DNA from: Antedon mediterranea
Lineage: Eukaryota > Echinodermata > Crinoidea > Comatulida > Antedonidae
DNA: 64,000 bases
Assembly: GCF_964355755.1 (NCBI RefSeq)
Contig: NC_092677.1
Location: 4,221,001-4,285,000 of the forward strand
Reading direction: 5' to 3'
Below the pieces are notes generated by a model. The model was not told the DNA's origin and ran no database searches. It was given only the letters and a program-made list of their open reading frames with translations. A program made the position numbers and the translations under genes. This document shows positions 13,832-29,300 of the stretch, piece after piece; the stretch's first letter is position 1; every line of letters begins with the position of its first letter.

Positions 13832-14398
13832 AAGAAATAAAATGGATTCTATATTTGTATGTGTAAATTGGCCTTCATGTGTTATTTACCCGGGGAAATT
13901 GGTTTAATGGGCACCGTCGCTTACTTTGATGGGTAGGTCACCGAATTACCCGGGCAAGAACATACACATGTTCTCAATGCTGTCGAATACGAGGTGGATA
14001 ATACACAGTACCAATTAGCTTCTTAACGGAACGGTTAAAAATCAAAGTGCTTACTAACGGTTAGTTCGTCACACGCTTTCAACACAGCATAACAGCAATC
14101 ATCTCTCGTCAAACAGAGCGAACCAATAACACAACAAGTTACTGATATTCCTCATCTTGGAAGTTTCAGGATTATGAGCCAATAACGATTGTATACCAAG
14201 ACCCATTGAGAACGACGGGTAAATAGCGCATCCTGATTGGTTGTTCATTGAATAAGCGCGCACACATTCTGTACCCGGTTTACCTATAAACAAGAAAAAC
14301 GTATTTTGCTTGTCAGTATGGTATTATTTCACTGTTATATGAGTACGAATATTGGAATAAATTGATTATCTGTGTAGTTTTGTACAAACACGTATAAA

Positions 14399-17300
14399 AT
14401 GGAATTTTCCGTGTTGATCTTTTTAATTGTGGGTAAGTACAAGTTTATTATTTTTACGTTATGGCCTAGAACATAATAGTACACATGAGTATAAATCGGC
14501 ACCTTGAATTATGCAACAACATATACCTATATATTAAAAATGACAGTTCTTTTTAGGGTTCACTTTATAGCTGCCTACTAAATCTATTATTACGTAATCT
14601 TCTATTAGAAAATAATTTAAAAAATGGAAACTGACTGTCCCAAGTCACTTAGATACTAGTCTGACTGTATTAATTTTTTTTTAAACTCTAACTAAAATTT
14701 AAGCTGCTACTATGATTTATAACTAAAATTCATTTAATTTTATATGCATAAATAATAAAAAATAATTATATTAAAATGTAACCTGAATAAATAAATAACT
14801 TGCAAATGTATTCTTTAAAATGATTATAAATGTTGAATGAAAACATTATAAGAACATTATACGCAGTATGCATGCAATAATTTTTAATGCATTTGGCAGA
14901 TGTTAATCGACAAAGGAGAGGGAGGGGTTTTTTTTGTGTATTTTATTATTGATTAGCTTAGGGGAATGTTTCTCCATTTATTTTGCAATGCTGTAGCGGT
15001 CTAGCATTCTAGCGTTGTACAAAGATGGCATGAAATATAAAACACGTTTTGGTGTCAATAATGTTTTAATACATGATATGGCGTGGTAGTGGTACGTTCC
15101 CTGTATGTCACTCACACTAACGAAAATCCATAATGTGCGATTAATGCCATCACATTAGCTATTGTGACAACGGCTGAACACTTTTCTTAGCCTCTCTCTG
15201 GAAAATCGATTTTCATTGAGAAAGAAGTTCAAAATCACCGTATACAAACTAAACAGATTATAGGCCTAGCTACAAAGTAGTAAATGTGGACCCAACCACT
15301 TTACGTGAAGTATACTATCCTGTTTCTGCGAAGATAAAACGAGGGTTGAAGAAGGAACTCTTTTGGTTTATAACGAAATGTATCCGTTAAGCTCTGTCAA
15401 CACTATCAAACTTTATGTCACAAATATGGTGTAGTGATATGCTCAAATATGGTAGTGATATGACATTATCATGTCTATATGGGCAAATAACATTTTTTTG
15501 TCACATAAAGTTTGATAGTATAGACAGAGCTTTAAAAGACACTAAATCACAAGTGAAGCGTTGCAAAATACTTCAGGTAGAATTAATATTCACACTGAGG
15601 CGAACACGTGGTGAGAAGAATATACGAATGACTTTGTAATTTTTTCATAATGTGTTTCTTGATGTGATCTTGATGTAGATTCTCTTGTGACGCGTTTATG
15701 AGTGTTACTGAAAAACAGGAAAGCCGTTTGCCGCAGCTCATGTCTTTAAACAAATAAAACGACCGCGCGTGACCCTGGAGGAGGGTTGAACGCCTTCGCG
15801 TCAACCCCATCCGTAAAAATAATGATGTAATTCAAAAAGTTTATGAGCTCTTTTATTTATAGATAAAAATGGGAAATACGGATAATTACTTAACTTAATA
15901 TAAGTGATTTGGTATATAAATTAGGTTAGTTGTTGTGGTTTATGGTGAACAATCTTTGATGTTCTTGCCAAGTTGTCAAGGCCCACTCATTCCCTTGGAA
16001 CAAGGGACACGCTGGGGACAGGAGAGGGGTTTTCTCAATTACAAACGACGCGCTCGCTAGGCCTAACTGTGATTATGTTTTATGACACATTTCAGTTGTC
16101 TTTATGGCCCATCTATCTTACAACGAGAGAATGCTGGGGAGGAAATGTTATTCCTATTATCACTTATTTCATTTCTAATTATTTCGGAATGAGTCATATC
16201 TAGCCTATAGAAATGACTTTGGCTAAGAATAGGCCAACATTTAAAGTACCACCTGTGTTCACACGTACGAGTTAATCGTGTATAACATTTAAGTTCAGCT
16301 GATCCGAATCAGAATTACTGAACATCCGACGTAAGCGCACATTGGTTAATTATCTTTAACTCGCCGTTAACTCCGGCGTAAGCGCACATGTGAACAGTTA
16401 ATCTCTTACCTAGTATGTCGTTAACACCGATACAACTCCGATTAATTTCATTCCGATTCAGAGGTATAAGTACTGTATATTCGAAAATAAATACAGACTC
16501 TTTTATAATAATATATTGTTCAGGCAATTTTCAAATTTTGTTTGGTAACTTCTTTAAACTTTTTTTTTTCTTTTGTAGTGCATTAAATTACATTCTTTGA
16601 ATATCATTCTTTTTGTAATCAATGAATTGAATTTGAAATTAATTGATTTTTCTAAATGGTGTAATACTGTTTATGTATATGAAATTCCACCTTGTAACTA
16701 TAGCCTAACAGGCATAACTGATAGTGTTCATTATTATACAATGTTTATTTAAAAGTTCAAATGTTCTTCTTCCATCACATTTATATTCATATAATAACGA
16801 TTTCCATATATATGTTACCAGAATCTGTAATAAACTTCACATTCATAAAACATAAAAAGACATCTTTTAAAACAAAGTTAGATTACTTCCTGAAAACATC
16901 ATCATCAATTCACCCATAACACACATTTTGTTGTTTCTAATTTAAAAGATTACTAATTTAAGTTATATGAAATAAAACAATAGTTTAATTTTACTTTATT
17001 TATCTGTAGATTTTTGTTATTTTTATTTATGTACTTAATTGTTATCATTGTTTTTTTAAATTATATTTTCTGTTGGCACTTTCATAACAAGCTTTGCTTT
17101 TTCAAACCTTTACGTTGTATATTGTTAAGAAATTAGATTTATGTTTGTTTATGAATGAAGGAAATACATCTGATTTTGATTGATTGATTTTGATTGATTG
17201 ATTAATTGATTTTCATTGATTATCTTTTTATGTTTAAATGTGTCAGCATGATGAGTGTTTTTTCCATACAGTAAGGAGTAAAACGAAACAGTTTGTTAAT

Positions 17301-20300
17301 CAAGTTTCTCTAATTACCAAAATAAAATAAAGATTACTAATTATTCGTAATTGTCACTAATTCGGAAATGACCGATAACTAACTTGACAATCACACTTGT
17401 CTGATTATTAGGTAATAGTTTTATTATGGCTGCTGTCTTCATTGACTTAAGCCTTGTCTACACTAGCAAACATTATGTGACAAATAAATGTGATGTGCCT
17501 ATATATGAACATGATGATGTCATATCACTACCATATTTGGGCAAATCACACTGTTTTTTGTCAAACTAGTTTGATAATGTAGACAGAGCTTTACGTATGA
17601 TAACAAACGTAATTGTAGGCCTACTGCTAGTAATAGTTATTTACTTTGACCGAAAATTGGACAAACAAATAATATATGGATTTACCTGAAAACTGTAATT
17701 TAAAGCAACAAATAGTCAAACTGACTCTGGAGGTTTTTGGTTGAATTTAAATGTTTTATAAATTAAAACCTTTGTTTTCCTATCGAAGTGATTAACTTTA
17801 ACAAAACTGAGAAATGGCCTATTTAAGTCTTTTTTATTAATCTTTATTTTTCATGTTTTTTGGGATCTTTTATGTGATAGGATTTTTGTTATTCTAAACC
17901 AAAGTATAATTCATCAGCTGAAGTCCAGTTTTTAGTTTATGCGTTGATTCTCAATAATACAAAATAAATGACATAATACGATACATAATATTCGTCTAGA
18001 CATCCTACGTAATCATAATGCAATATATTAAACACTTGTTGATATATGGTATTATTTTATATATAACTGGATTATTGAGGTCAAGATCAACAATGTCATA
18101 TAATATAGGCACTATTACTGGATAAACATGCCATTCCAATAGTAATGGAAACAATCTTTTTTGCTCAAAATAACTTCCACACTCTTAAATCACGTTTATC
18201 CTATACGAAGGGAACATATTAGTACTTTAATACAATGACCTTTTGAACCTCCTTATTTTTATATTCTATTGGTATTTGACAAGGTTACGCTCCCGAATAG
18301 ACAAGCAAAACAAACGTGGTTCTGCGATTATATTAACAAACAAACTTCCTCAAAAAAGTTTGAGAATATTATTTAATAGAGGGCGCTACCAATAAACTAT
18401 TTACAGATACTATTTAAAGATATTACAGTGTAGTGATCAACAACATCATCACCCATTCTTATCTCAATTCTGACATGAGTGTTGCATTCCTGAAAACGGG
18501 GCAAGATAATGGTACAATGTACCAAATACATCATCCTCAGATTACGAATATATCTATATTCCAAAGATTTTTTTAAATTTTAATTTTTAAATATTCTTAG
18601 CATTTTCTACGTTAGTGAGATATATTATTTATTTATTTCGGTTTTTAACAAGCCTTCATGTTTTAAACTGTTCTATTAGTTGTTTTGTTACTTTTGTATG
18701 TACTGTAGGTCTAATTATCTTCTGACAAAATATGACATCGATATTGATAAGATAATACCAATTAACGTAATTAACAATACAGAGATTAGAATCTATTGGA
18801 AAATCTTGGACTACAAAAATTGTCCTCATTATACGAGTGGTGTTCTCATAAATATAGACGTTAGTTGTATTGTAGTGTAACAAATATTCGGCTTACCCGA
18901 TACAAGTTTCGGTTGATCATTTCTAACCGTTTTTTTAAAAACTTTTAGGGCTTTTACATTTTCAATAACTTACATAAATCAGTAGTTTAAAAGAGATGAA
19001 CAAAATATATATGTTGATTGATATGATTTCCTCTCATTCGGTTCACATGGAAGTTTCCACTTAGAGTTCCGTGTTCCTGGAATAGGTTGTGTCCCAAAGT
19101 AGGCCTACGGTTCTACTGTATTAGATAATAACAAGGAATGTATGTTCTTTATTTTCAGTAGTAAAAGCTACGTGGGCCGAGCGACGGTCGGAGCAGTGGT
19201 TCGAACCACGACAAAACCAACAGATTCTAAACACACTCAACTCATTACGACGTAAAGCGGCTTCTAAAGTAGCGGAAGGCGTGACGGCGTCAAATATGAA
19301 AATGCTGGTAAGAGCAATTATCCACAACTGATTACATTTCACCATTTCTATTTCCAAGTGATAAATAACTCAATAATACGTGTTAATTTCACGCTAAATG
19401 CATCGAATCGCGTAGGATATTTCCGAAGCGAAAACGATAAATTTTCCAATATTACGACTTAATCCCAGATTATTTACTAATCCTATATTCGTTGTTAACA
19501 GTATAAAGGGTGTGTTGATCATTTAAAGCGTCTTAAAATTTCTACGAATAAAAAATATTTGAATATATTTTAAAACCCTCACAAGGTTAAAAAAGTACGA
19601 TAAGTGACCAATCTTTTATGTCGATATTTTAACAGCATAGTTTTAACAACCTAGCTATAAGTAGCACGATGGACCATATACTGTATATACTTTATGTATT
19701 CTACAGTAACCATTTTCAAACATAGTTTTCGTATACAAAATAGGGCCTCCTACCCCCTCTGAGTATATCTTTATCAATATTATGCCATTTTATTGTCAAA
19801 TGTAAAATTTAAATGTAATTTAATTTCTTTTATATATTAATTTTTGGTTGAATTTAACCGTTTATTTTGTCTTTTTGGGAAAGTGAAAACTTGTTTTTCG
19901 TTTTTTTTCTACTGAAGTGATTTAATTGTTTTAAACTACAAAATGTCCTATTCAAAGTCTGATTTTATTAATCATCCATTTTAATTTTTGAGAGGACAAT
20001 GTATATTTAAGAAAGTCAAATGTTCAATAAAAATAAGAAAAATAATGTAATATATTAATTCTGGTCTACCTGGACAATCAATTGACAATATACCACAGGA
20101 ATGCGTCCTGTTTCTGATCTCTACTTAACAATAATTGCGTCATCATTCACTAATTGCGTTCCGATTAACGAGTACAATTTTTCTTAAAGGTGGCTATTTT
20201 TAGCAAGGGTCAAACCTTCGTCTTATACCGCGGGATTAAGTCGTTTACAGGGATTTATCGGCATTTCAAAATAAGCGTCATTGAATTGGTCATTATACCT

Positions 20301-23300
20301 AATTCCTTTGTTACCGTAACTACCGGCAACGTTATAACTTGCACGGTATATTATTTATAACGATATTAATTAACGGCCTCATTAAAACTGTTACAAGCCT
20401 TTTAGCACAGTCGCATCAATTAAAAATACTGCCAAACTTTTAATGAGATTTCTACACTTAGTAGTATCCAGTTACATTTACACTAGATGCACCCCTTCGG
20501 GACACTCCTATTAAGGGGACATTATCCCTAAAACGAATGAGGGAAAACATAAAAGTTTGAATGAACACTACGGCCCAATCTCTATTTAGGTATACAACTC
20601 CAGAGTATTAAGGGGATACTTTGTTGGGTCCTAAATGTGTCCTTTTAATATGGGAAGCAGTGACATGGTTGTCAACATCAGATATAGGCCTACTTCGACT
20701 GTATCTCCACATGGTGTTACTTACTTGGGGACATTTCGCCGTCATTGACATTATATTGACATAATACAACAAGGAGAGACATTAATTTTGATCAGAAGGT
20801 CATGGAACACTAATTAATTTTAAAAAAAATAAAAACCTGAGACCAGTAATCCAAGGTAGGGACCCTGACGGGTACTCTCCCTCCGGGTCAAAGGGATCCC
20901 GAAACTCATCGATGGGCAGGGGCGCTCATCTCCATGTTCAGAACTATTCCTGATGATTACCCAGTCTATTTATATTTAAAATTAAACACCAAGACATAAC
21001 AATTAATTAATTAACTTAATGACTACTGGACATGGTAGTTCTTCTTCTATAGAAGAAGCTGGAAGCACTTCCTGTACAGTTTCATTATACCTAACAGTTA
21101 TACGTTTTTACATCATACTATCCTGTATGTTTATGAATGGAAGAGTGAGGCAGTTAGGTAAGGTTATCATGGCCCATAATGCAAGCGTCACATGTTATAA
21201 TAAGTGACACTGTATCCCATAGTTTGCCTATGATTTTATTTACAAATAATAGATGCAGTGCCGAAAAATGAACAACTGAAACTGAAGACACTTGGAATTT
21301 TACTTTCTTGTCAATTTTCCTTTATAAACCTTATTGTTATAAAGTGTCGATATATTCATTACAAATTAGCCTATATTTCGTATTACTGAATTTTAAAATA
21401 ATTTCTTAAGAGGAATACTAAATATATTTCATATAAATTTTTCCAGAAAAAAACCCGAGTATATAAAAAGATTTGCTTAGATTTTACACATTACATAGAA
21501 AATAAAATTCTAAATTATGTTTTCATAGCGGGATATTAAATTATATTTAATCATTATTGATTAAATTTACATGTTATTCGTCAATCATAATAATAATTAT
21601 GTTATTAACTGTAATTGGATTTTCCACCTGTGGATGTTGAAATAAAAAAAGTGCGACTACTTTCGATTGATTTCATAAAAGATATTCCCCATGAGACTCC
21701 TTGTTAAGTTTCACATCTTCTTCTAACTAACACATAACACGTAATATATAAGGATATTGCTCTCTTACGAACTACACAAGTTAGACATTGCCAGTCATAA
21801 GCAATCTACACAGCGTTGTGTTTAAGTGCGGATTGAGTCTGTTTAGACGGTCGCCGGATACGCTAGAATTCTCTAGAGACGGTGGCCGTGCGGAAGTATT
21901 AATTACCACTACTGCAATTATCAAAAGTTGGACTATAACTCATAACACAAGTGAACTCTGGGATATTTTATCGTTTACAATGCTGAATCTTAAGCCCTGT
22001 CTACACTATCAAACTATAGTTCGACAAAAAAGTGCCTAAATATGGTAGTGATATGACGTCATCGTGTCCATAGGCAGACCAAATTTGTTCAAAACATAAA
22101 GTTTTATAGTGTAGACAGAGCTTAAACTTGTATTAAAATAATAGATAACAAATAAAAAAGAATTATTTTTAGAAAGCGCCAATGAACAACATTTCTAGTA
22201 TTCTAGTAGCATTTTATATACTCCCATTAAAACAAACTATTACAATTATAATTGTGATTACATAATACATATTGCAACTTAACATCGTGTACAGAGAATA
22301 CTATTAAGGGGACACCCTCTGGACTCAACGAAGTGTCTAAAGCTCTGTCTACACTATCAAACTTTATTTGCCAAAAAAAATATGTGATGTGCCCATATAT
22401 GGACATGAGGATGTCATATCACCACCATATGTTGGCATATCACTACCATTATTTCGGCACATCACACCATTTTTGTCAAACTAGTTTGATAGTGTAGACA
22501 GAGGATTAGGAAGTATTACATAAAATAACGATTGACCATGTTTTAAAACATACATTTTCCTTTATTTGGACGGTGATAAACGATTAAAAAATCGTTTACT
22601 AAGCTTGTGTCGGGCTGATTTCTGGATTGAACCAAACACCTTGGTTTGAAAGGTAATCGTCGAGCTTCAGTACCACGATGAAGGTCGAAAAGTGATTTAT
22701 TTCTTATTTTTAAACATGAATTAAATTTAAAATTATTTTGGATAAAAATACTTAGTGATAATCTAGATAATAACTCAAATAAATCACATTATAGTAAATG
22801 ACTGTCATTAAAATTCTTTAAATTCCAGATAAATTGTTAAAATCAGCTGAATTTTCTAAAAATAGAAAAAATATAACTCTTACCAAAGACCACTGATTAC
22901 CCCAGGGAAAATATTCAATTTGATGTTGTATTTGCCTTATAAATTATTCATGCATCTGAGATTGCGCATGTTCAATAAGCATTTTGTTAAAAAAAATATC
23001 GACCACCAATTACTAAGAAACTAACAGTGTTTAAGAGGTGGGGGTGAAGTAAGTATATACACTGATAGATAAGTTGTATACTTTAAAATGGTAGGATTGA
23101 AATCCAATTTCACCATTGGTTCTTTAGCTTATTTCCCACTAGCGACGCAACGCAAGGACGTAACGCAACGTAAGTGATTTGACCAATCACAACGATGGAT
23201 TATTATTGGTCAGCTTGCTTGCATTACGCGTACATCCTTGCGTTGCGTCTCTAGGGAACCACGCTTCATGGTCACAACGAAAAAAAAACCTTACGCGCAA

Positions 23301-26300
23301 CGAAAGTAATTTGGCCAATCATTAGCCAAGGATTATCTGAACTGTTGGTTTTGATTGGTAAAAGCAACTAAATTGCGTGTATAAAGATCTTGTGTCTAAC
23401 CCTATGGATATTGCACATGACAATGTATCAAATCCCTACGGATGTTCCCGTAATTCATGTTGTGCCCTAACATTCACAATGTTCATCTCAATTTCCGGAG
23501 CAAATTTACTCCAGAGAAAAATAGCAGGTGCAATACCTTTGTCAACTTGAACGTTTTTAAAAAACATGCTAAAAATAGAATCAAGTCGAACCTTCCGAAT
23601 TACGCATCAGAGTAGCACAAAATGGTGTAATCGTAAATAGAAGTATAAAACATTAAACGAAAGTGAAATTCAATTTCACAAAATAATGCTTTTCATTGGA
23701 AACATATTTACATGTATACACTTTAAGTTAAGTTATTCTTTGGAGTTCGGAAATGTTGTATTACGGGAACTAAATCTATTACGGTTTTTGCTGACTCATA
23801 TAGGATGAAACGAAGATGACTTGAAGGAAAATCAACATCTCTCTCAAAACACACAGTAGTAACAAATTTAATTTACAAAGAGATAATAATACAATTGAGA
23901 TAGATCAGAACCTCTCATTTAAGACCCCATTTTTGTGAAACAAATGGAGGGCAATAGGTTACACAAAACGGACCAAAGCCTGGTCGGGGAAGGGGGGCAA
24001 CCGTAATTACGGGGGAACTTGTTTGGGTCTTAAATGGGTGTTCTATGCAAATAACAATTACGTCATCAATCGAAACGTTATGGTTACTTTATTTCTTTTA
24101 TGATGGAAAATATTGATTTCGAACCAATTTAATTTAACTTTGAGCGAGCGTCAAAGAGATGACTTTAATATTTGTCTTTTGTATGGTACGCTTAGGTATG
24201 GCACGCGCAAACATCAATGGTCTCAAGCAAATCTATTTGTAAAGTAACATTTGTAAATGTTGCGATATACTTTACCCTGTTCATATTCACAGATGTATGG
24301 CGCGGAGGTTGCAGATGTATTATCCCCCTGAAAATATTTTTCAATAATTTTTTGTTGAATATGCCATTTTAATATCAACATAATAGTTATTCACTTTTAC
24401 CAAAAATTAGATTGAAAAATTATAACTTAAGTAAAAAATTGGATGACAGCCTATGTGTTTTTGGTTGAATTTAACCGTTTATTTCGTTATTTTATAAGTG
24501 AAAATATTATTTTTAGGGGTATTTTTTTCTACGCATGTGATTGAGTTTGTTAATACTACAAAATGGCCTATTCAAAGTTTGATTTTATTAATCTTCATGT
24601 TTCATGTTTTTGGTGGACAATACATCTTTAAGTAATAATGTAGTTAATGAATAATAATTTCATATATTTTCTTTCAAGCATTGGGATAAAGCTCTTGAGG
24701 AGGAAGCCACGCTGCTAACATCTTGCGATCACTTACTGAATGAGGAAGAAAGCGAAATGTCTTTCTTTGACTTCAGCAGTAGCGGTAGTTCAACGTCATT
24801 CAGAGAAGAATGGGAATGGATCGACACCGCGGCCAGCCAAGGTGTATTGTCTATTCGGAACACGGCCGCCTTAACTTTAGACGAGATGTTTAGTGAAGTT
24901 TTTGAAGAAGGCGACAACTTCAATTTCTTCACTCGACGGTGCCAGAAAGGTTCAAATTGTAGCCGTTTCCTTCAGGTGAGGTTCGTAAAAAAAAGGTCTG
25001 AGACCAAGACAACGGATTCCATCGTTAAAACAAAAAGTCGGGGGCGTTATTTCGAAATCTCTGGTCCATAGAAAGTAAAATTACATATAAATGAATAAAA
25101 AATAAACAAGACTGTACAAATTACTACTACTCATCTCCAATGGCATTCCACATGGAGAGCATCTTTGACTTATATAAGACATTGCCTATAATCCTTGAGA
25201 CTAAAACATTATCACTTGAATTGAGTCTACACATCAGACGATTTTCTTAACAATTCATAAAAAGAAGAAATTTTATATTCCGTAAACAATTTCCGTATGC
25301 AATTCAAAATGTAAATATTTATTAAATGCAGAAAAATATCATAGAAAATATTTCTTACAAAAAAAAATCATCAAAAATCCATAGGCCTATGAAACAAAGA
25401 CATAAACTTTACTACAAAACTGTTGACAACCGATCTTAAAATAGCACTGACGTAATCATTCGCCACCGAACACTGCACGTCTACGAATAGATTTGTTTCT
25501 ATGAAGTTTCTCTTAGATAATGTTCCATTGACCCAGTTAAAAGCTTTCATATTTTTTTTATATCAATCATGTCTGTGATTTGGGGATTCGTCACCTGCTT
25601 TCTCCCCCCTTTCTCCCCACCCATCTCCTATGATTTCCGCTACCGTGGTAAACAGTATCCTGGCATGTCGATCGTCGGAGCCTACTGTTATTTTTCTATC
25701 ACATTGTATATCATTTATTATATCATTATATCTTGTAAGTACACCACACGCTAGATGAGGTCAAATATTTTCTAGCCTTAGGCCTTGTTAGGGGGACAGA
25801 CTGACTGGAAAGATCAGGGGGCAATGCCCGTATCATTGCTCCCGTTTGTTAAATCTCATCACCTGTAGGAAGTGTGACTTGCCATGAATCGTTCGATTTT
25901 CGACAGAATTTAAGTTTGGGTAATCGGTAAAACGAAACTGTTTATGGCAGCATAAATAACAAGTGACAACTTTGTAATATTTTACATCATAAAAATATAT
26001 TGATTTTAATATACGAAGTAGGCCTAAACGCCAGTGAAATTGCTGCTATCATTAGGAAAGTTAAAAACTAAACGGTATAGGCCGGAATTCACCCAGTGAA
26101 ATTTCATTAATACAATAAATCTCCATTAAATCAACATATTTAACACCCAATGCGTTATGCACAGTATAAATATTGAGAGGGATGAGGAAGTTATCCTACC
26201 AAAAGTACGATCACGTGATTTAAAATGGCATATTCAAAAACAAATATTCAGAAAGTCTAAGAAAGTTATTCACTTCCATAGAGAAAAAAGTAATACAAAA

Positions 26301-29300
26301 TAAACCGTTGAATTCAACTAAAAACCCATTGCCTTTCAGTAAATTTTACTATTTTTTGCTTTAAATTACAGTTTTTCAGGGAAATCATTTTTTTTTCTCG
26401 ATCCAGTTCAACAAAATATTAAACACATTATTTTTTAAGGAGACAATAACATCTTTAATTCTTTAATATAATTTATATGAAATTGTCAAATAGTAAGAAA
26501 AAATGCCACCGATTTTTCTTTTATCTTTAATTAATAGTTTTAGAAAATGTATTTTTTTTGTGCTGTACATTAACCTTTATGTTGTCGATACAAAACAGAG
26601 TAGAAGCTGACAACAGACTTTATTTTCGTCAACTTGTTTTTTAGTTAATTAATTAATTATATTAGACCAAATGACTAAATGACAATTTATAGGCCTATAT
26701 TCACAATTATGCGAGACGGATGTTAGGTTAGATTTTATGTACAGTGAATACTGCATGCGACTACCTTTGGCCCAATTCCCTGTTTAAAATCGAACGCATA
26801 ATAATACTGTAGGTACTGTACCTGCGTTATATCTCATATCTATGATGTGATATCAACTTTTATCAGATAAATTTCAAAATTGAAAGTCGCGAAAAAAACA
26901 TTGGCAAAATATATGACCATGACGTAATACACTGCCGTAGGCTGTCTATGACGTCACAGTTGCAGCTCTGGGAATTATTTAGCGACTGATGATATATTGT
27001 TTCCGAATTGTGTCAGCTCGACATAAACGGTACCGACATAAACAACGCTACTTTAAATTGAATTCAATGTCCAATTGTATGTTCAGTTGATTTCTATTTA
27101 CATTGATTGTAGTTAATTTGTATTTACACTAAAAAAAATGATCCATAAAATATCCTAAGATAACCAAAAAAAAAAAAAAGAAGAAAAGCAGAGTAACCAA
27201 AAATAAGCAAAAAGCTAAATCAAAACGATAAAGTAAAAAATCCAGAAGAAAGAGAGAGAAAATGCTGGTAACAATTTCGACATTCTCTCTTTTCAGCTTG
27301 CGTGGGCCGATGCTGATAAAGTCGGTTGCAGCATCAACTCTAAATGCCATTCGGATGAGAACGTTCATTACCTCAACTGTGTTTTCAATATTGAGTAAGT
27401 AAATTACATAAAATAGCATATTTATTTAACTTTACAATGAAAAGGGGTAAGGCAAGCTGCAGTGGCGTAACGGCTATGTGCTCTAACTGGTTAAACCAGG
27501 GTCCAAGATCTTATGTAATTTCCATTATGGATAACAAAAGGACTCTGAATTTGTATAATTCATCTTAACAAGAATTTTGACTACATAATCTTTCTCGGAC
27601 AAAAATCTAAGCTAGAGTTTTGCAATGTCGTCTTCTCTGTCAACAAGTACATTTTAAAAATACAATATTTCTTTTTTAGAGCAAAGTCATTGGACGAGCC
27701 TTTTGCGGTGGGTCCGGTGTGTTCTAGATGCCCGGAATCTGCATCTTTCTGTGACGCGGGTTTATGTGGTAAGTAGACAGAACACTAAAATGCACAAAGA
27801 AGATATCTAAATTGGGACATCACTAAACAAATCTTTAAACAAAATAGTAGTCATTAAAACAACTATGATTTCTTTCAATGTGGGACTAAATGTAAATTGT
27901 TGAATATCATAGCATTAAATAGTTTGAACACTTTATTTTTAAATATCCGATATCAAAGAATATAGGCCTAATGTTCTTTGCCGATATCTATTTTGATGAT
28001 TGATGCTGTTTTTTAAAATTAGATTTCCACTTTTTTTTTTACAATGGATAAAATCAGACGAGCACACGTTACTTTGCACACGTTACTTTGCATATTGTAA
28101 AGCTTAATTCCCAACCACTAGGGTGTAACGCAAGCGCAACGTACGCACAAGTTGGCCAATCATAAACAATGGATTATTCGAGCTGTCGCTTGTCATTTGT
28201 CAGCTCGCTTGCGTGGCCCTCAAGTCCTTGCGTTGCGTCTATAGTGGGAACTACATTGAATATTGTATTATTTTAAATGCTGATACCATTTCTTTAACCA
28301 TTTTTTCTGCAGTTTCCTCCTGTGGTTTTAACAGGGCAGACACGTGCTGTAAGTATTAAAGTAACTTTACCATACAATACTTTTCCTTTCCAAGTTCATA
28401 CAAAAATTGGCCTGTATTCGATTCTAATATCCGCTAATGATAATCCATACATCCACCATAGAGGCACACTTGCCTTCGTGTGTTTATGTTTTTACCGAAC
28501 CACAATGTTTGAAAGTTGTAACCAAATTGATCTATCGAATCCTGTTGATTGGAAACATCTTAATGTTTCACATAAAACGAGAATCTCTGTAAACTCATGC
28601 CAAGTAATTAATCAATAACGACAATGACTCATCTAATTAGTTAACCTATTGTCAAATTGTTAACATTCTTACCTCCGATATAGATTTTAAGTTAAGCTTA
28701 TGGGACTTAAATAACATAAAGTGCAAAATACGATGAAATTGTTTCACTTTGTGAACACAGCACCGCACCAAAAATAAACTTGAAACGTGTATCGTTATGT
28801 TACTACTATCCTGGTATGTCTTTTTCTGACAGATTGCCCAAAGACGTGCGTTCACACGGGAATTGGCTTAGGCATTCTCGACAAAACAAGATGCACATGT
28901 GAATGCAGCTATGGAACAGGAACAGATTGCCAAGGTAAAATTAACTAACTTTGTAATGGGAATCAGCAGTATTCCATCATAGGATCAACATTAGTCATCT
29001 CTTTTCTGCTTCCTTTTGCTTTCTTATTTAAGGAATTCCAACAAATCGGCATTATCCTTTTGTCTTGTACTATATGCCTACGTCTATACATCTCATTCAT
29101 TAAGAATATAATTTGATAACTATAATGAATCTTCTAACTTGAAAATTGAAAATTCGTCTCTGTGTATATTAAAATAGAGACAAACATTTCGAGTTAAAAT
29201 CAAAATCGTATAAAAACGTATTTGATGAACAGTCAAACTGTCTTTGAATTACGCGACATGTTTCTCATCAGAACTGTAATCAACGCCTCAAGTACTTTCC

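Larger units (their letters stand above)
1..14398. other. Gene-poor repeat-rich region (5' part of window)
   Basis: No open reading frame here has splice context, domain resemblance or length suggesting a gene; the longest are 60-105 codons and AT-rich. What can be recognised is repeat-derived: family C at 2530-2832, a 21-bp minisatellite at 3783-3872, family D at 4240-4385 and 13045-13180, foldback elements A and B between 8.2 and 13.9 kb, and a SINE-like head near 11738. Small unrecognised exons of a gene beginning outside the window cannot be excluded. Confidence 0.6.
14433..19158 (+). other. Intron 1 of the CAP gene: repeats only
   Basis: The donor 'gtaagt' and acceptor 'tttattttcag' are good matches to consensus. 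Within are family A copies near 15.4 and 17.5 kb, a LINE 3' tail near 17.1 kb and a family C copy near 17.7 kb. No additional conserved exon was seen, but a short alternative exon could be missed. Confidence 0.6.

Noticed and set aside
28322-28618. A 98-codon frame overlapping exon 6 of the CAP gene
   Set aside because: It is in a different frame from the exon, extends through an intron and has no family resemblance.
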